A stretch of DNA of 64,000 nt from assembly GCA_025603075.1 (NCBI GenBank), contig MU626261.1, positions 1 to 64,000 on the forward strand. The letters run 5' to 3'. The notes under the pieces were generated by a model. The model was not told the origin of the DNA. It made no database searches and worked only from the letters and a program-made list of their open reading frames with translations. Source of the DNA: Neoconidiobolus thromboides FSU 785 (Eukaryota > Entomophthoromycota > Entomophthoromycetes > Entomophthorales > Neoconidiobolaceae). Below, one piece after another: positions 21,717 to 32,368 of the stretch; positions within the stretch are counted from its first letter, which is position 1; each line of letters starts with the position of its first letter. A program made the position numbers and the translations under genes.

Positions 21717-22457
21717 ATGCTTGAAGCTAAATTAACCCAAGGCAGTGTATTAAAAAAAGTAATTGAAGCATTAAAAGATTTAGTTAATGAAGCCAATTTC
21801 AACTGTGATGATCATGGTATTAAGGTACAAGCTATTGATCCCAGTCATGTAGCTTTAATTTCCTTATTATTAAAAGCAGACGGTTTTGAACCATACCGAT
21901 GTGATCGTCATTTGACTCTTGGATTATCCTTGTTATCTTTGAATAAAATATTAAAATGTTCAGGAAATGATGATAGTATTGTTTTAAAAGCAGATGATGA
22001 AGCTCAAACTTTAGGATTGACTTTTAGTTCTCAAAGTAAGTTAAAATTTTAGTTTTGGTTTAAAACAATGATATTGAATTTTTTTAAAATTTTTATTAGA
22101 TGAAACTAGAGTTAGTGAATTTGATCTTCGTCTTATCAATCTTGATGCTGATGATTTTGGTATCCCAGAAACTAAATATGATACCGTTATTACAATGTCT
22201 TCAGCTGAATTTTTTAAAATTTGTAGAGATCTTAGTACTTTAAGTGATTCAAGTAAGTTTTTTTATTAAAAAAGTTTAATAAGATTGTTTAATCAAAGTT
22301 GAATTTTTTAGTTGTCATTGAAGTTTCGAAAGGAAGTATTAAATTTGGTGCTAGTGGTGAAACTGGCAATGGCTCTACCTGTATTAAACCAGGAAATAGC
22401 AGTATTGATAATGTAAGTTTTTAAAATAATAATAGTAATAGTAATCGTTGTTTTTAA

Positions 22458-22495
<38 letters not shown>

Positions 22496-22727
22496 TAATA
22501 ACTAAAAACTAATTTTATAGGATACTGTAGAAACTGTAATTCGATGTGCATCCCCAATTACACTAAGATTTGCTGTCAAATATCTACTTTCATTTGCTAA
22601 AGCTACTCCTTTATCACCAACCGTTTCTTTAAATATTTCAGAAGGTTTACCTATCTTAATTGAATATCCTATTAATGATATGGGTCATTTACAATACTTT
22701 TTAGCTCCTAAAATTGATGACGAATAA
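21717..22727 (+). CDS. POL30: Proliferating cell nuclear antigen (PCNA sliding clamp)
   Basis: Four exons (21717-22035, 22100-22252, 22312-22412, 22521-22727) join to 259 residues, the family length. The homotrimeric ring tethers DNA polymerases delta and epsilon and organises repair. Recognisable parts: MLEAKLTQGSVLKKVIEALK; VQAIDPSHVALISLLLKADG; FEPYRCDRHLTLGLSLLSLN; DADDFGIPE (around the interdomain connector that binds PIP boxes); VIEVSKGSIKFGASGETGNG; CASPITLRFAVKYLLSFAKA; and the C-terminal LQYFLAPKIDDE. By direct count the Lys in VSKGS is residue 164, the universal ubiquitin/SUMO site. Intron 3 contains an AAT microsatellite. CTF8 and a SIZ/PIAS ligase in this window act on or with PCNA in yeast. 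Confidence 0.97.
22458..22500. repeat. AAT microsatellite in PCNA intron 3
   Basis: About 12 near-perfect AAT units lie between the GTAAGT donor and TAG acceptor of intron 3, so they do not change the protein. Confidence 0.9.
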
Positions 22728-23158
22728 ACTATTTTTTGCTTTCTTTTATTACTTGAGTTATTTTTAACACCAAATTATCATTGTTTTATTTGTCTAAAAA
22801 GAGTGTATTGATATAAATGAAACTTAAGGTGGGATAAAGTCAAACAGGGATCAAGCTTCATAAAAGTAAGTTAAAAAAGACACCATGGAGCGATCAAAAT
22901 CAGTCATAAAGGTGGGGATCATAGACTTTATATTATTATGTTTGTTATGGGCAGGTTTTATTTTGAATTTATAAATTAAATCTACCAAATTTTATATTAA
23001 CTTATATATTCAATTTTAAATATAAAAGAAATTTCTTCAACAAAAAGAATTGAAATTGTTAAAAAAAATTGGGATTTATAAAAATAGGATCAAAATGTAG
23101 AAATTCATCAAATTTCAATTTTTTGAATTTCTTAACTTTTGAATTTTACTATTTTAAA
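22728..23158. other. Intergenic PCNA / mS29
   Basis: About 430 bp of AT-rich spacer between two co-oriented genes. No additional feature recognised. Confidence 0.4.
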
Positions 23159-24469
23159 ATGATAGCCTCAACACTAATTAAAGGAAATAAACCTTGGGTC
23201 GGATTGAAACTAGTTCAACAAACTAGTAGTTTAAGGTATTTTAATACCATTGGTGGATTATGTTTAAAATCAGGTATGTTATACAGCTTGAATTTGAAAT
23301 CAAGGTTAGAATATTAAATTTTACTCAATTTGATTAGGCGGTACAGTCAAAAAAACAACTGCATTTACTAAAAAATCAGGACCTAGTAATACTAGTAAAA
23401 GAGTAAGTGCTTAGATATTTATGATGTTCAAAACTTGTGAAAAAAAGTATTAATATTGAGTAAAAATAGGTCATTTCTTTAGAACAAGTTAAACCTGAAA
23501 ATTGGAGTTTAATGCAAGCAACTAGTTTAATGGTACCTGAAATGAATGTGGTAAGCATTTATTCTACAATTTGAAATGGAATTTAATTTTCAATGAATCA
23601 ATTTCTTTTATTAATAGGAAAATATGGTGGAAACAAATGAAAATATAGTATTTTCTTTACCTAATGTATTAAAAAAATCGGATAAATTAAAATTATTACC
23701 CAAATTTTTAGAAAAAGAAGTAAGTTTTATTACGATTTGTATAAAGATGATAATATTTATTCAATATTAATAATTTAAAAGTTTAATTTTATTGGGGAAG
23801 CCAGTTTGTTATTAAGAAATTCAAGTTTAAAATTAATTAATTTAATTAATGAAATGGATGCTAAAAAACAGCAATTACCTATCATTCTTGGTAAATATTA
23901 ATTATATAATAAATATAATATTAATATACAATCTTTTTATTATAGATGGTATGTCTGGAAGTGGAAAGAGCAGTCATTTACTTCAATTAGTATCATATAG
24001 TTTAATTAAGAAAAACTGGGTTGTAATTTATATACCAAATGGTAAACTTAATATAATCATAATATAATCATAATAATTTCAATTATTTATTTTATAGCTA
24101 TTAATTGGGTTAATGGTACAAGTAGTTATAATCCAGATATTGAAAAAGATTTATATCAACAACCTCAACTTACTAATGAATTTTTAAAACAAATTCAATA
24201 TCTTAATAAAGATAATTTAGATAAAGTAAGTTTATGTAATAATAACATAAAATAATAAATTTAATTAATATTATTTTTATTTAGATTGTGTTAGAAAATG
24301 ATGTAACTTTTAATCAAGTTAAATTTTCTAAAGGAACTAAATTAAATCAAATAATCCTCAATGGTATTAATGATTTAGCTGTATCAACAGATTGTATGAA
24401 ATTATTATTTGATGTACTTGAGAAACAAAAAGAGTAAGAATTAATTTTATATTTAATAATAATAATATC

Positions 24470-24501
<32 letters not shown>

Positions 24502-25167
24502 TCTAATAATAATAATAATAATAATAATAATATCTAATAATAATAATATTTTTTATTAGATTCCCAGTTTTATTAGCAATTGATGAAATTAATAATTTCT
24601 ATGGTACAACCGCTTATTTTAATAAAAATAGTGAGCCTATTCAAGCCACTCAATTATCGTTTATTAATCAATTGAATCAATTTATTAGTGGTAAAAAGAA
24701 ATTTGTAAGTTTCATTATATTTCATATTTAATAATATTTTTTTATTCTTTTAAATAGAATCAAGGATTAATTATTGGAGCTAATTCTACTATTGATTTGA
24801 AATATAGTAGTAATGAATTTAATAATAAGAATAATAAAGAAGAGATTAAATATAATGAATTTCTATCAAGGGTATCAGAGAATAAGAAGATTCAATATCA
24901 ACAATTTAATATTAATAATTTCAATCTAAAAGAAGCAGAAAGTATTTATAAATATTATAATGAAGCTCATTTAATTTTTAAAGGTAAGTCAAATTTATTA
25001 GATTTCGTTCTTTTTATATATATTATTATTCTAATTTATTATTGTATTTAATATTAATCATTTTATTTTTATTTTTAGATTTCTCTTTAAAAGAATTAAA
25101 TCGTAAATTTCTATTATCTAATGGTAATCCTAAACAATTTTTTAAATCAACTGTATGTACAGTTTAA
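23159..25167 (+). CDS. RSM23: Mitochondrial small-subunit ribosomal protein mS29 (DAP3/Rsm23)
   Basis: About eleven exons separated by ~45-130-nt introns. mS29 is the GTP-binding protein of the mitochondrial small ribosomal subunit (human DAP3). I chose the ATG at 23159 (MIASTLIKGNKPWVGLKLVQ) because it begins a basic, acid-free presequence; an upstream in-frame ATG at 23069 is possible. Exon order: SGGTVKKTTAFTKKSG; VISLEQVKPENWSLMQATSL; SLPNVLKKSDKLKLLPKFLE; FNFIGEASLLLRNSSLKLIN; DGMSGSGKSSHLLQLVSYSL (Walker A) with WVVIYIPN; AINWVNGTSSYNPD; FPVLLAIDEINNFYGTTAYF (Walker B region); NQGLIIGANSTIDL; and a C-terminal DFSLKELNRKFLLSNGNPKQ. The P-loop followed by WVV.YIP.A..WVNG is diagnostic for DAP3. 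It ends 79 bp from the convergent tubulin-complex gene. Confidence 0.93.
24453..24549. repeat. Compound AAT/ATCT repeat in mS29 intron
   Basis: AAT runs interrupted at intervals by ATCT, which suggests duplication of a larger AAT-ATCT block. It is confined to an intron. Confidence 0.9.
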
Positions 25168-25245
25168 ATTTAAATAAAAAATAGATCAAGATTAGACATA
25201 AAATAAATTAAAATAAACTTCTTAATTTTAATTTTAATTTTAATT

Positions 25246-26558
25246 TTAAATATATAAATCAAATGCTAATAATTCACCTAATAGAATAAAAAAATCAATG
25301 TATTAGAATCATATAAAAATAATAAAAAATATATTAATAACTTACAAATAAAATAATTGACATTAGATTTTGCTAAGATACTTAATGTATTAGATAAAAA
25401 TCGTTGGTGATTATCAATTTCTTTTAATAAATTCAAATTATTTTGTTCAATATTTAAACTTAAGTTTAAGATTTCAATTATGCAATTCATAATTGGTTTG
25501 GCCTAAAAAATAGGAATAAATAAATAACAACTATTATTTTATTATTAAACTTACGTTTGGTTTAACAAAACAAAAATTAGCCATTTTATTAATAAAATTA
25601 TTATGTTCTTTTTTTAATAAAAATAAATCTTCAATCTCATTTAATTTACTATTAAATATTATACATTCTGAATGAATTACCTATTAAAATTAAAATTAGA
25701 ATTATTACAATGAATTAGAATATTAATTTTAAAATTACGGTAGTTAAAAAATAAGATAATAAAGTATTAATAATAAATAATAATCGAAATCGTGCTATTA
25801 TAAAGATTGAATTATTAAATTTATCTTTATCTAAAATAAAAATGTTAATTAGTATTCTCATTATCTTAACATATAATAATATTCAAATACTTACTAATTT
25901 TTAACTTAACTTCTAGAAAAAACTTGGTGAATTTTAATTTACAAATTAATTGAAAGATTGATTGATAATATGCTAAATAAATATTATCTAATAATTTAGT
26001 AATAATTGTATAATTATATGTTAATTCATTAATATATTTAAATATTGTTATATTATTATTATTATTTAATAATATATTAACATTTTCATTGTTGAATCCA
26101 ATATTATCAAGTAGAATGGTATATTCTTTAGATGAAAATTGATTTGATGTTGTTATTATTACACTTACTTGATTATGACTTGCTTTTTTTAATAATTCAT
26201 TTAATTCATAATTATTAGGGTATTGAGCTTGATCATGAATCTAAAATAGGATAATTTAATATTAATATTATTATTATTATATTATTATTATTATAAACTT
26301 ACTTTTAAAAATAAAGAAGAAACAAACAAATGAGCAATTGAATTAAATTGAAATAAATAAATGGACTGAAATGATAAAAAATAATCTATTAATTGATAAT
26401 TTTGATTAAATAATTTATAAATTATTTTTGATGTTTGTTGATATTCTTTTAATATAATTTGTTCAATTTGAATTTCAATTTTTTTGGATATATTTTTAAT
26501 TATTATATTATTATTATTATTATTATTATTTATTACATATTTATTATTATTTATTACA

Positions 26559-26605
<47 letters not shown>

Positions 26606-28415
26606 TATTATTTGATTTGATTGGTAATTTAATTGAAATGATAATTGATTCAAGTTTAAATTAAATTGATTATTATTAATATTATTAAACAAAGGTAACG
26701 AACTATTAGTTTTAAGTAATATATCCTCACTATTATTATTATTATTATTATTATTTGGTAATAAAGACATAATAAATTGATTAAATTGATGTTCAAAATC
26801 ATCATAATTTAAACTATTATTAATATCACCCTAAATAATATATATGATATATAATATGATTAATATTTATATAAAATATATAATATAACAATTACCTTAT
26901 ATTTTTTAATTAGAATATTAAATTTACCAATATTTAATAATTTATCAATAATATGATTTAAAAAATTAGGATAAGATAAAATTATTAATTGAATTGTATT
27001 ATTAATCTTATTAATACTACACTTTATGCTTGTATATTTCTTATTTTTATTATATTGAATAAAAGTTAATATATTATTATAATCTTTGTTGTCTTTTATA
27101 ATAATATTTAAATTAAATTGTTTTTTAATAATAACTTGAGATAATAATGGATCCATATCTAAAAGATAAGTATTAAATAATATAAAGTACTCCTTATATG
27201 GATCATTTAATAAATTTCCCATTATTATCCATTCATATATTAATTTCATTATTATTTTAATACTCTTTTGAAATATTTTATTATAAATTAAATATCCTTC
27301 AATATCATTTAATTTTTCTTTCTCTTCCATTTTATATAATATTATTTCAATTATTATTGTATTAATATACACATTTTCTGATTGTTCAATTAATTCAACT
27401 AAAATAAAAATAAAAGTAAAAATAAGATAAATAAATTACTAATATACTAAATAGATTAAAATAATATTTACTTAATCCTAAGTCCATCAATAATTCAATT
27501 AATTCTAATAAATAATTTAGGGGTTTTAAATTAATTTTGATAAACTGTATGAAATTTAATAATGTATTTCTATTCTTTGTGTTTCTTAATATTTCCATTT
27601 CAAAGTAACTAATCTTATTTTGAATTTGATATAATATTCTATTAAATTCTTGAATTAATTTCAAAAATAATTGACTTGGTTGATACGCTCCTCTTGTTTT
27701 AGAATATCTAATATTAATTGAATTATTATACTATATACTATTATATATATATTATAATAAAACCTACTTTTTAATCCATAACTTTAAATAAATTATTAAT
27801 TTTAAATAGAAACTTAGTTCAATTGATAAATTAAATAGAGCCTTAGGAGATACATGAGAAAAACACAAGTTTTTACGCATCTAAAAATAAGTAAATATCT
27901 CATCAACACATTACCTACAACTAAAATCACTTACAAAAACCTTTATATTATTTAAACTCTTCAGATTCCTTTCTCCTTTTTTAATTTCAACTTTGAAGTT
28001 ATCAAAATATTCTCCAATATTCACTAATTGAAACAAATAAACCCATTGTTTTAATAAATCAATTTCTTTCATTTTATATAAAAATAATTCCATCTCAGTT
28101 TCATTTGAATAATATTCACTTCCCTTTTCCAGTTTAATATATTCTATTGAGTTATTAAAATATTGTTGATTATTGATTATTCTTTGATTAGATATTCCAT
28201 ATAATTTCTCTGTTTTTATATTGAGTAAAGTATCTATTTGAATGAAATTGGTTTTAAATATAACAGGACATTTAAAATAAATTACCAACAAAGTGAATAT
28301 TTCTGATTCCATTGTTACATTCTATCTTTTCTTTTTTATAAGGCGAAACTATTCTTTCTTTACTTTGTTGATTAATATTCATTGATTTCATTTGAATATC
28401 ATTATTAAAACTCAT
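25246..28415 (-). CDS. Gamma-tubulin complex component (Spc97/Spc98/GCP family)
   Basis: A multi-exon gene on the minus strand. GCPs assemble the gamma-tubulin complex that nucleates microtubules at spindle pole bodies. I propose the start at 28415 (MSFNNDIQMKSMNINQQSKE), a 52-nt intron joining HFV to DTLLNIKTEKLYGI, then an exon ending near 27911. Exons around 27664-27470 (ILRNTKNRNTLLNFIQFIKI), 27400-26900, 26835-26300, 26230-25560 and a last one ending FICELLAFDLYI at 25246 follow. The diagnostic GRIP-motif core is LIYEWIIMGNLLNDPYKEYF (~27240-27175); later LIDYFLSFQSIYLFQF also fits GRIP2. The protein is strongly Asn/Ile/Lys-rich, with a poly-Asn tract. Which GCP (2-6) it is cannot be decided; low conservation suggests GCP4-6. 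Exon borders are approximate. Confidence 0.8.
26500..26612. repeat. AAT microsatellite coding poly-Asn
   Basis: Long ATT/AAT runs inside an exon of the gamma-tubulin complex gene, read as Asn tracts. Between them a unit NNNKYVI is duplicated. The frame stays open throughout. Confidence 0.9.
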
Positions 28416-28537
28416 AATTTAAATTATTTTTTTTAAAAGAAGATTTATAATTTTGAAAAAAGTCAGCTTTATTCCCTTAGTTTTTATTAAATTTTATTTA
28501 GTCCATTTTAAAAAATAATAACTAAAAGTTTATCAAA
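28416..28537. promoter_or_regulatory. Short divergent promoter, tubulin-complex gene / CTF8
   Basis: Only 122 bp separate the two divergent start codons. It is a compact, AT-rich bidirectional promoter with no recognisable individual sites. Confidence 0.5.
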
Positions 28538-28882
28538 ATGGTACAAATTCAAATCAATCCTAATGAACCCACTCAACAAATACTTCATAATTCGGAGTTA
28601 ATTCTCTTAGACTTACAAGGTGTTATTGAGCACAACATTGAGTCCTCAGCTTCTAATACTTCTATCACAGTAGGTGATTTAACTTTCTCTCCAACATCTA
28701 ACAAAGTATTATTAACTATTGAGAATTATCAATTAGAAGGTGAATTAATTGAACTAAAAAAAAAGTTAGCTTATATATCAAAGAAAGAGGATGATAAAGA
28801 TTATAAATTAAATGGCATTATTAATAAAAAAATTAGGTTTAATACAAGACCAACAATAATTACTGAAGTAGAGATGATCTGA
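28538..28882 (+). CDS. CTF8: Chromosome transmission fidelity protein 8 (Ctf18-RFC subunit)
   Basis: An intronless 114-residue frame of usual family length. Ctf8 pairs with Dcc1 and the Ctf18 C-terminus in the alternative clamp loader that loads PCNA on leading-strand DNA and supports sister-chromatid cohesion. The sequence follows the Ctf8 fold: MVQIQINPN, then SELILLDLQGVIEHNIES (W/L-ELQG-type strand), ITVGDLTFSPTSNKVLLTIE (IGDL..D..G.P.L.I), YQLEGELIELKKKLAYISKK (L.G....LKKP..VL.K) and a short basic tail. It lies in a compact block, divergent from the tubulin-complex gene and ~180 bp before BET5. The small size makes the assignment less secure than for larger genes, but motif order is distinctive. 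Confidence 0.85.
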   Translation: MVQIQINPNEPTQQILHNSELILLDLQGVIEHNIESSASNTSITVGDLTFSPTSNKVLLTIENYQLEGELIELKKKLAYISKKEDDKDYKLNGIINKKIRFNTRPTIITEVEMI

Positions 28883-29060
28883 GATAGGAGTTGATTGTAT
28901 TGAGTGGTTGGTTTTTATTGGTTAGAAATAGTTAATTGAACCAATAAAAAATTACATATATATATATCTGCATTTTTAAGTAATTATCATTTTAATATTT
29001 TTTTAATATATTTTTTATATTTTTTATATTTTTTATAATTTAACCTAATCTTCAGTTAAA

Positions 29061-29742
29061 ATGTTATACAATTTTTATATATTTAATCGAGAATGTGAGT
29101 GCGTTTATTATATTGAATTTCAAAATCGAATCAATTTTACTCAAACAGGAGGTTTAAAACCAGGAAGTACAATTGATTATTTTATTTGGCCGGATTATAA
29201 ACAAGGGTATGATATGGAATATTATAATATGAATTTTAATGAAGCTGAATTTATTGAGAAAAATAAGTTATTATATGGTACCATTTTCTCACTAAAAAAC
29301 TTTATTTTAAAACTATCTGAAAAATTAGAGTAAGTTTTATTTTATTTTATATCTATAATTTTTTATTGATTTTTTAAATTGATTTTTTAAATTTAGAGAT
29401 GGTTTCTTTACCTTTAGTACTGACTCGTATAAATTGCATTATTTTGAAACTTTATCAGGTTTAAGATTTGTATTAAATTCCGATATTAATTGTAAAAATC
29501 AAAAAGATACATTAAAATATATATTTGAATCCATCTATATCAATAATATACTAAAAAATCCACTGTCAATAACAACAAATACCAGTGCTATGGAAAATAT
29601 TAATCTTAACGATGATGATGAAGAAGGAGAAGAGATAAATAATGAAATAGAAGATAAAGTAAAAGGTCATTCTTGGTCTTTTAACAATCATTTATTTTCA
29701 TCAAATTTAATCAAATATTTAACACAATCAGGGTTAATCTAA
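29061..29742 (+). CDS. BET5: TRAPP complex subunit Bet5/TRAPPC1
   Basis: Two exons (29061-29329 and 29397-29742) give 204 residues. Bet5 is a longin-fold core subunit of TRAPP, the Rab1/Ypt1 exchange factor in ER-Golgi traffic. The sequence has LYNFYIFNRECECVYYIEF at the N-terminus, LLYGTIFSLKNFILKLSEKL, EDGFFTFSTDSYKLHYFETL, SGLRFVLNSDINCKNQKD and FESIYINNILKNPLS, all matching TRAPPC1 in order. It is longer than human TRAPPC1 (145). There is an insert between strands 2 and 3 (about GGLKPGSTIDYFIWPDYKQG onward) and an acidic C-terminal insertion (DDDEEGEEINNEIED). The end lies 81 bp from the convergent SEC65 end. Confidence 0.93.
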
Positions 29743-29823
29743 AATAAAGAATATCATAATAGTTTTATTTTATTGCTTAATATTAAGTTATTCTTCATTT
29801 TCACTTTTATTTTTGTTTTTATT

Positions 29824-30612
29824 TTAAAACCTTCCAATATTAGCAATCAATTGATTAGCTTTTTCAACTAACATTTTAGGATCAAAAGTATCCACTTCAT
29901 CAACAGTATCTTTGGCATTTGGAAGCAATTCAGCTATCTTTAATAATAGTTGTTTTTCTAATAATAATAATAATAAAATTAAACAAATGAATTAATGTAT
30001 ATAAAAAACTCCTTACTTGAAGTAATGTCATCAAAACAATAAAATCCATTATCCAATAATAAATTTACTCGAATACGACCATAATTATCAAAATCTTTAG
30101 GATGACGTTTTAATACCTATTTAATATAAAGTCAATATTATTCATACTCAATATATGTTTCTTTAAATTCAATAAAAATTGATATTTAAACCAATAAAAA
30201 TCTTCCTTACTTCAAACGTTGTTTTTAATCCCAAATTATGTGTTACATAAAGTAAGTGTAAAACATTTGGTTTATCAATAGCTAATTCTTTATTAACCCT
30301 TCTACCACCACTTCCAAATTTTCGTGCTTTATCAAAATAAATTGGATAGATAACGGTCCAACTAATATAAAAAAAAGATGTTAAATTCCTTTCTAAATAC
30401 TTAAAAAAAGAGAATCATCAACTATTAATTTCTTTTTTTTAAAAGTAGATACAAAGTAATTAATAGAAACAAAAACAAATTCTAACTTACTCTTTAAACT
30501 TTTGTTCATCTTCAGAATAAATCATTTTCTTAGGTCCAACATTACTAAAATCATCCACAGCAACTACCCCTGGTAAAGGGAAATCCATATCATCAACATC
30601 TTCAGGATTCAT
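29824..30612 (-). CDS. SEC65: Signal recognition particle subunit SRP19/Sec65
   Basis: Four exons (30612-30491, 30361-30211, 30116-30017, 29957-29824) join in frame to 168 residues. SRP19 binds helices 6 and 8 of SRP RNA and lets SRP54 assemble. An acidic N-terminal extension (MNPEDVDDMDFPLPGVVAVD) is followed by the RNA-binding core: WTVIYPIYFDKARKFGSGGR with RVN, LHLLYVTHNLGLKTTFEVLK, RHPKDFDNYGRIRVNLLLDN and KQLLLKIAELLPN. YP.YFD.....GRRV and HP.D....GR.RV are the family's conserved RNA-contact strands. The C-terminal tail lacks the long Lys-rich region of human SRP19. Confidence 0.93.
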
Positions 30613-32368
30613 ATTGAATTTCTTAAATTTTATATAAAAAATAAAATATCAACATTTAGGAACTTATTGAAATTTAACACATCAATAAAGTTGCAAAAAG
30701 TAACTGCAAAAGGCTACAATTAAAGAATTTGCTAATAGAGCAATTTAAATGTGAAGTTGAAGATTTTTTAAACAATTTTGGTTTTTTAAATATGAAAAGT
30801 AAACAAAATAGTAAAAAGCATCCCCAATATTTAAAATTATAATTTTATAATTACAAAGATTAATTATAATTTTAAACTTAGGTTAAACTAAAATATATAA
30901 ATTAAATAACTAAAAAATTAACAATATAATTTAAAATTTAAAATGATAGTATTTTATAAAAGAAATTATTAAACTATAAGACATGGGGATGTATTTTTTC
31001 GTTTAAGAATTTTACTGATAGCCTTTCCACCTAAATGGTGCTTAAAAAAATAGAAAAAGTGATGGAGCCAAAAAAACATGTGCATATTTTAGACAATAAT
31101 ATATAAATCAAAATATAATACTGTTTTGAAATACCACTAAGTAAAAGAAAGCAGACAAGCTGTTTCATAAATAAAATTATACATAACTTAACCTACACAT
31201 ATAAATCGTGAAATCTAGTACTCAATGATTGGAGTCAAAAACAGCTATTGCCTGGCTGATTACACTGTAAGTCGAAAGGTCTTAGTTTATGTGACTAAGA
31301 TAGATTTGAATTATGAAGAATAGCACATAATAGGCTACGGACTATGTAAGGCAAATAGAACTGATACTACTACTGTAAAATCTTCGTAAAATACTATTAA
31401 GTAAACTTAGTGGCTTTATTAAATGTTCAAGATATCAGGGAATAATTCAGTTAAAAAGCCTCGAGCTATTATGTTTTAGAATCTCTTTTATACTCCGACA
31501 AGTATATATATCAAAATGAGAGGATAATATTCTTTGAGACGAAGGTAGAAATTCTTATAGCAAATCAAAATAAGAGCACGGGATTGATTGTCTCTAAACT
31601 TGAGAACACAACACAGCTTAGGCGATTAGTATGTTATAATTAACTATGGGGCTGACAGAGCAATATCTCAAAATTAAACAAATAAATAATACTGTCAATA
31701 TTATATATACAGTCTATGAAAGTTATGATATAGAAACAAAGATTAAAATTATATATAAATATTTAAAAAAAGTTATTATAAAAAGTTAAATAAAGTGAAA
31801 TTAAGTTATAAATAAAAAATTATAAAAATTATATTATTAATAATCAAAGTATTATTATTAAAATTAAAATAATATTATAACTTAATATTAAAATTTGTAA
31901 TAAAATAAATAAAATCAAAACTTTTTCAAAAGCACAGATTACAATAAAGCTATAATAATATGATTTTTTTGATTTTAACTTTCATTTAATAGTTTGGCCT
32001 GACAATATCTACCTATCCATAAAACGACTATAATCCAATTTCAGAAGTGTTGACCTTCTAACTTATTTGTTCTTATTAATTTCCAAATAAGGACATTTAC
32101 TCTCTTTCAAGTTCAAGGTTTAAAAGATTTTTTTATCTTTTATAATTTTAACCAATCACTTAAAATTAAATAAGCTGTAGTTTCCAGCCTTTACTACTTT
32201 TATCAACCATCTCCTTTAATAAAACAATTCAATTAAACTTAGACCTCAATTACAGACAATTACTAACAATTAATGTCAACATAATAACTCTCAGTTTATA
32301 TTTAAAGATAATAAAAAATAATGTTTAATTTGAATGTTTATTTTATTTAAAATTAAAGATAATTAAGC
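30613..32368. other. Intergenic with one MITE and possible coding relic
   Basis: Apart from MITE copy 8 the region is AT-rich spacer. Around 31225-31385 (+) one frame reads GVKNSYCLADYTVSRKVLVY, then HIIGYGLCKANRTDTTTVKS, broken by TAG and TAA. This looks like decayed coding sequence, but I do not recognise the family. Confidence 0.4.
30982..31086 (+). mobile_element. MITE copy 8
   Basis: Diverged full-length copy running from CATGGGGATGTA to AACATGTGCATA. The core palindrome is changed to ATGGTGCTT. Confidence 0.8.
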
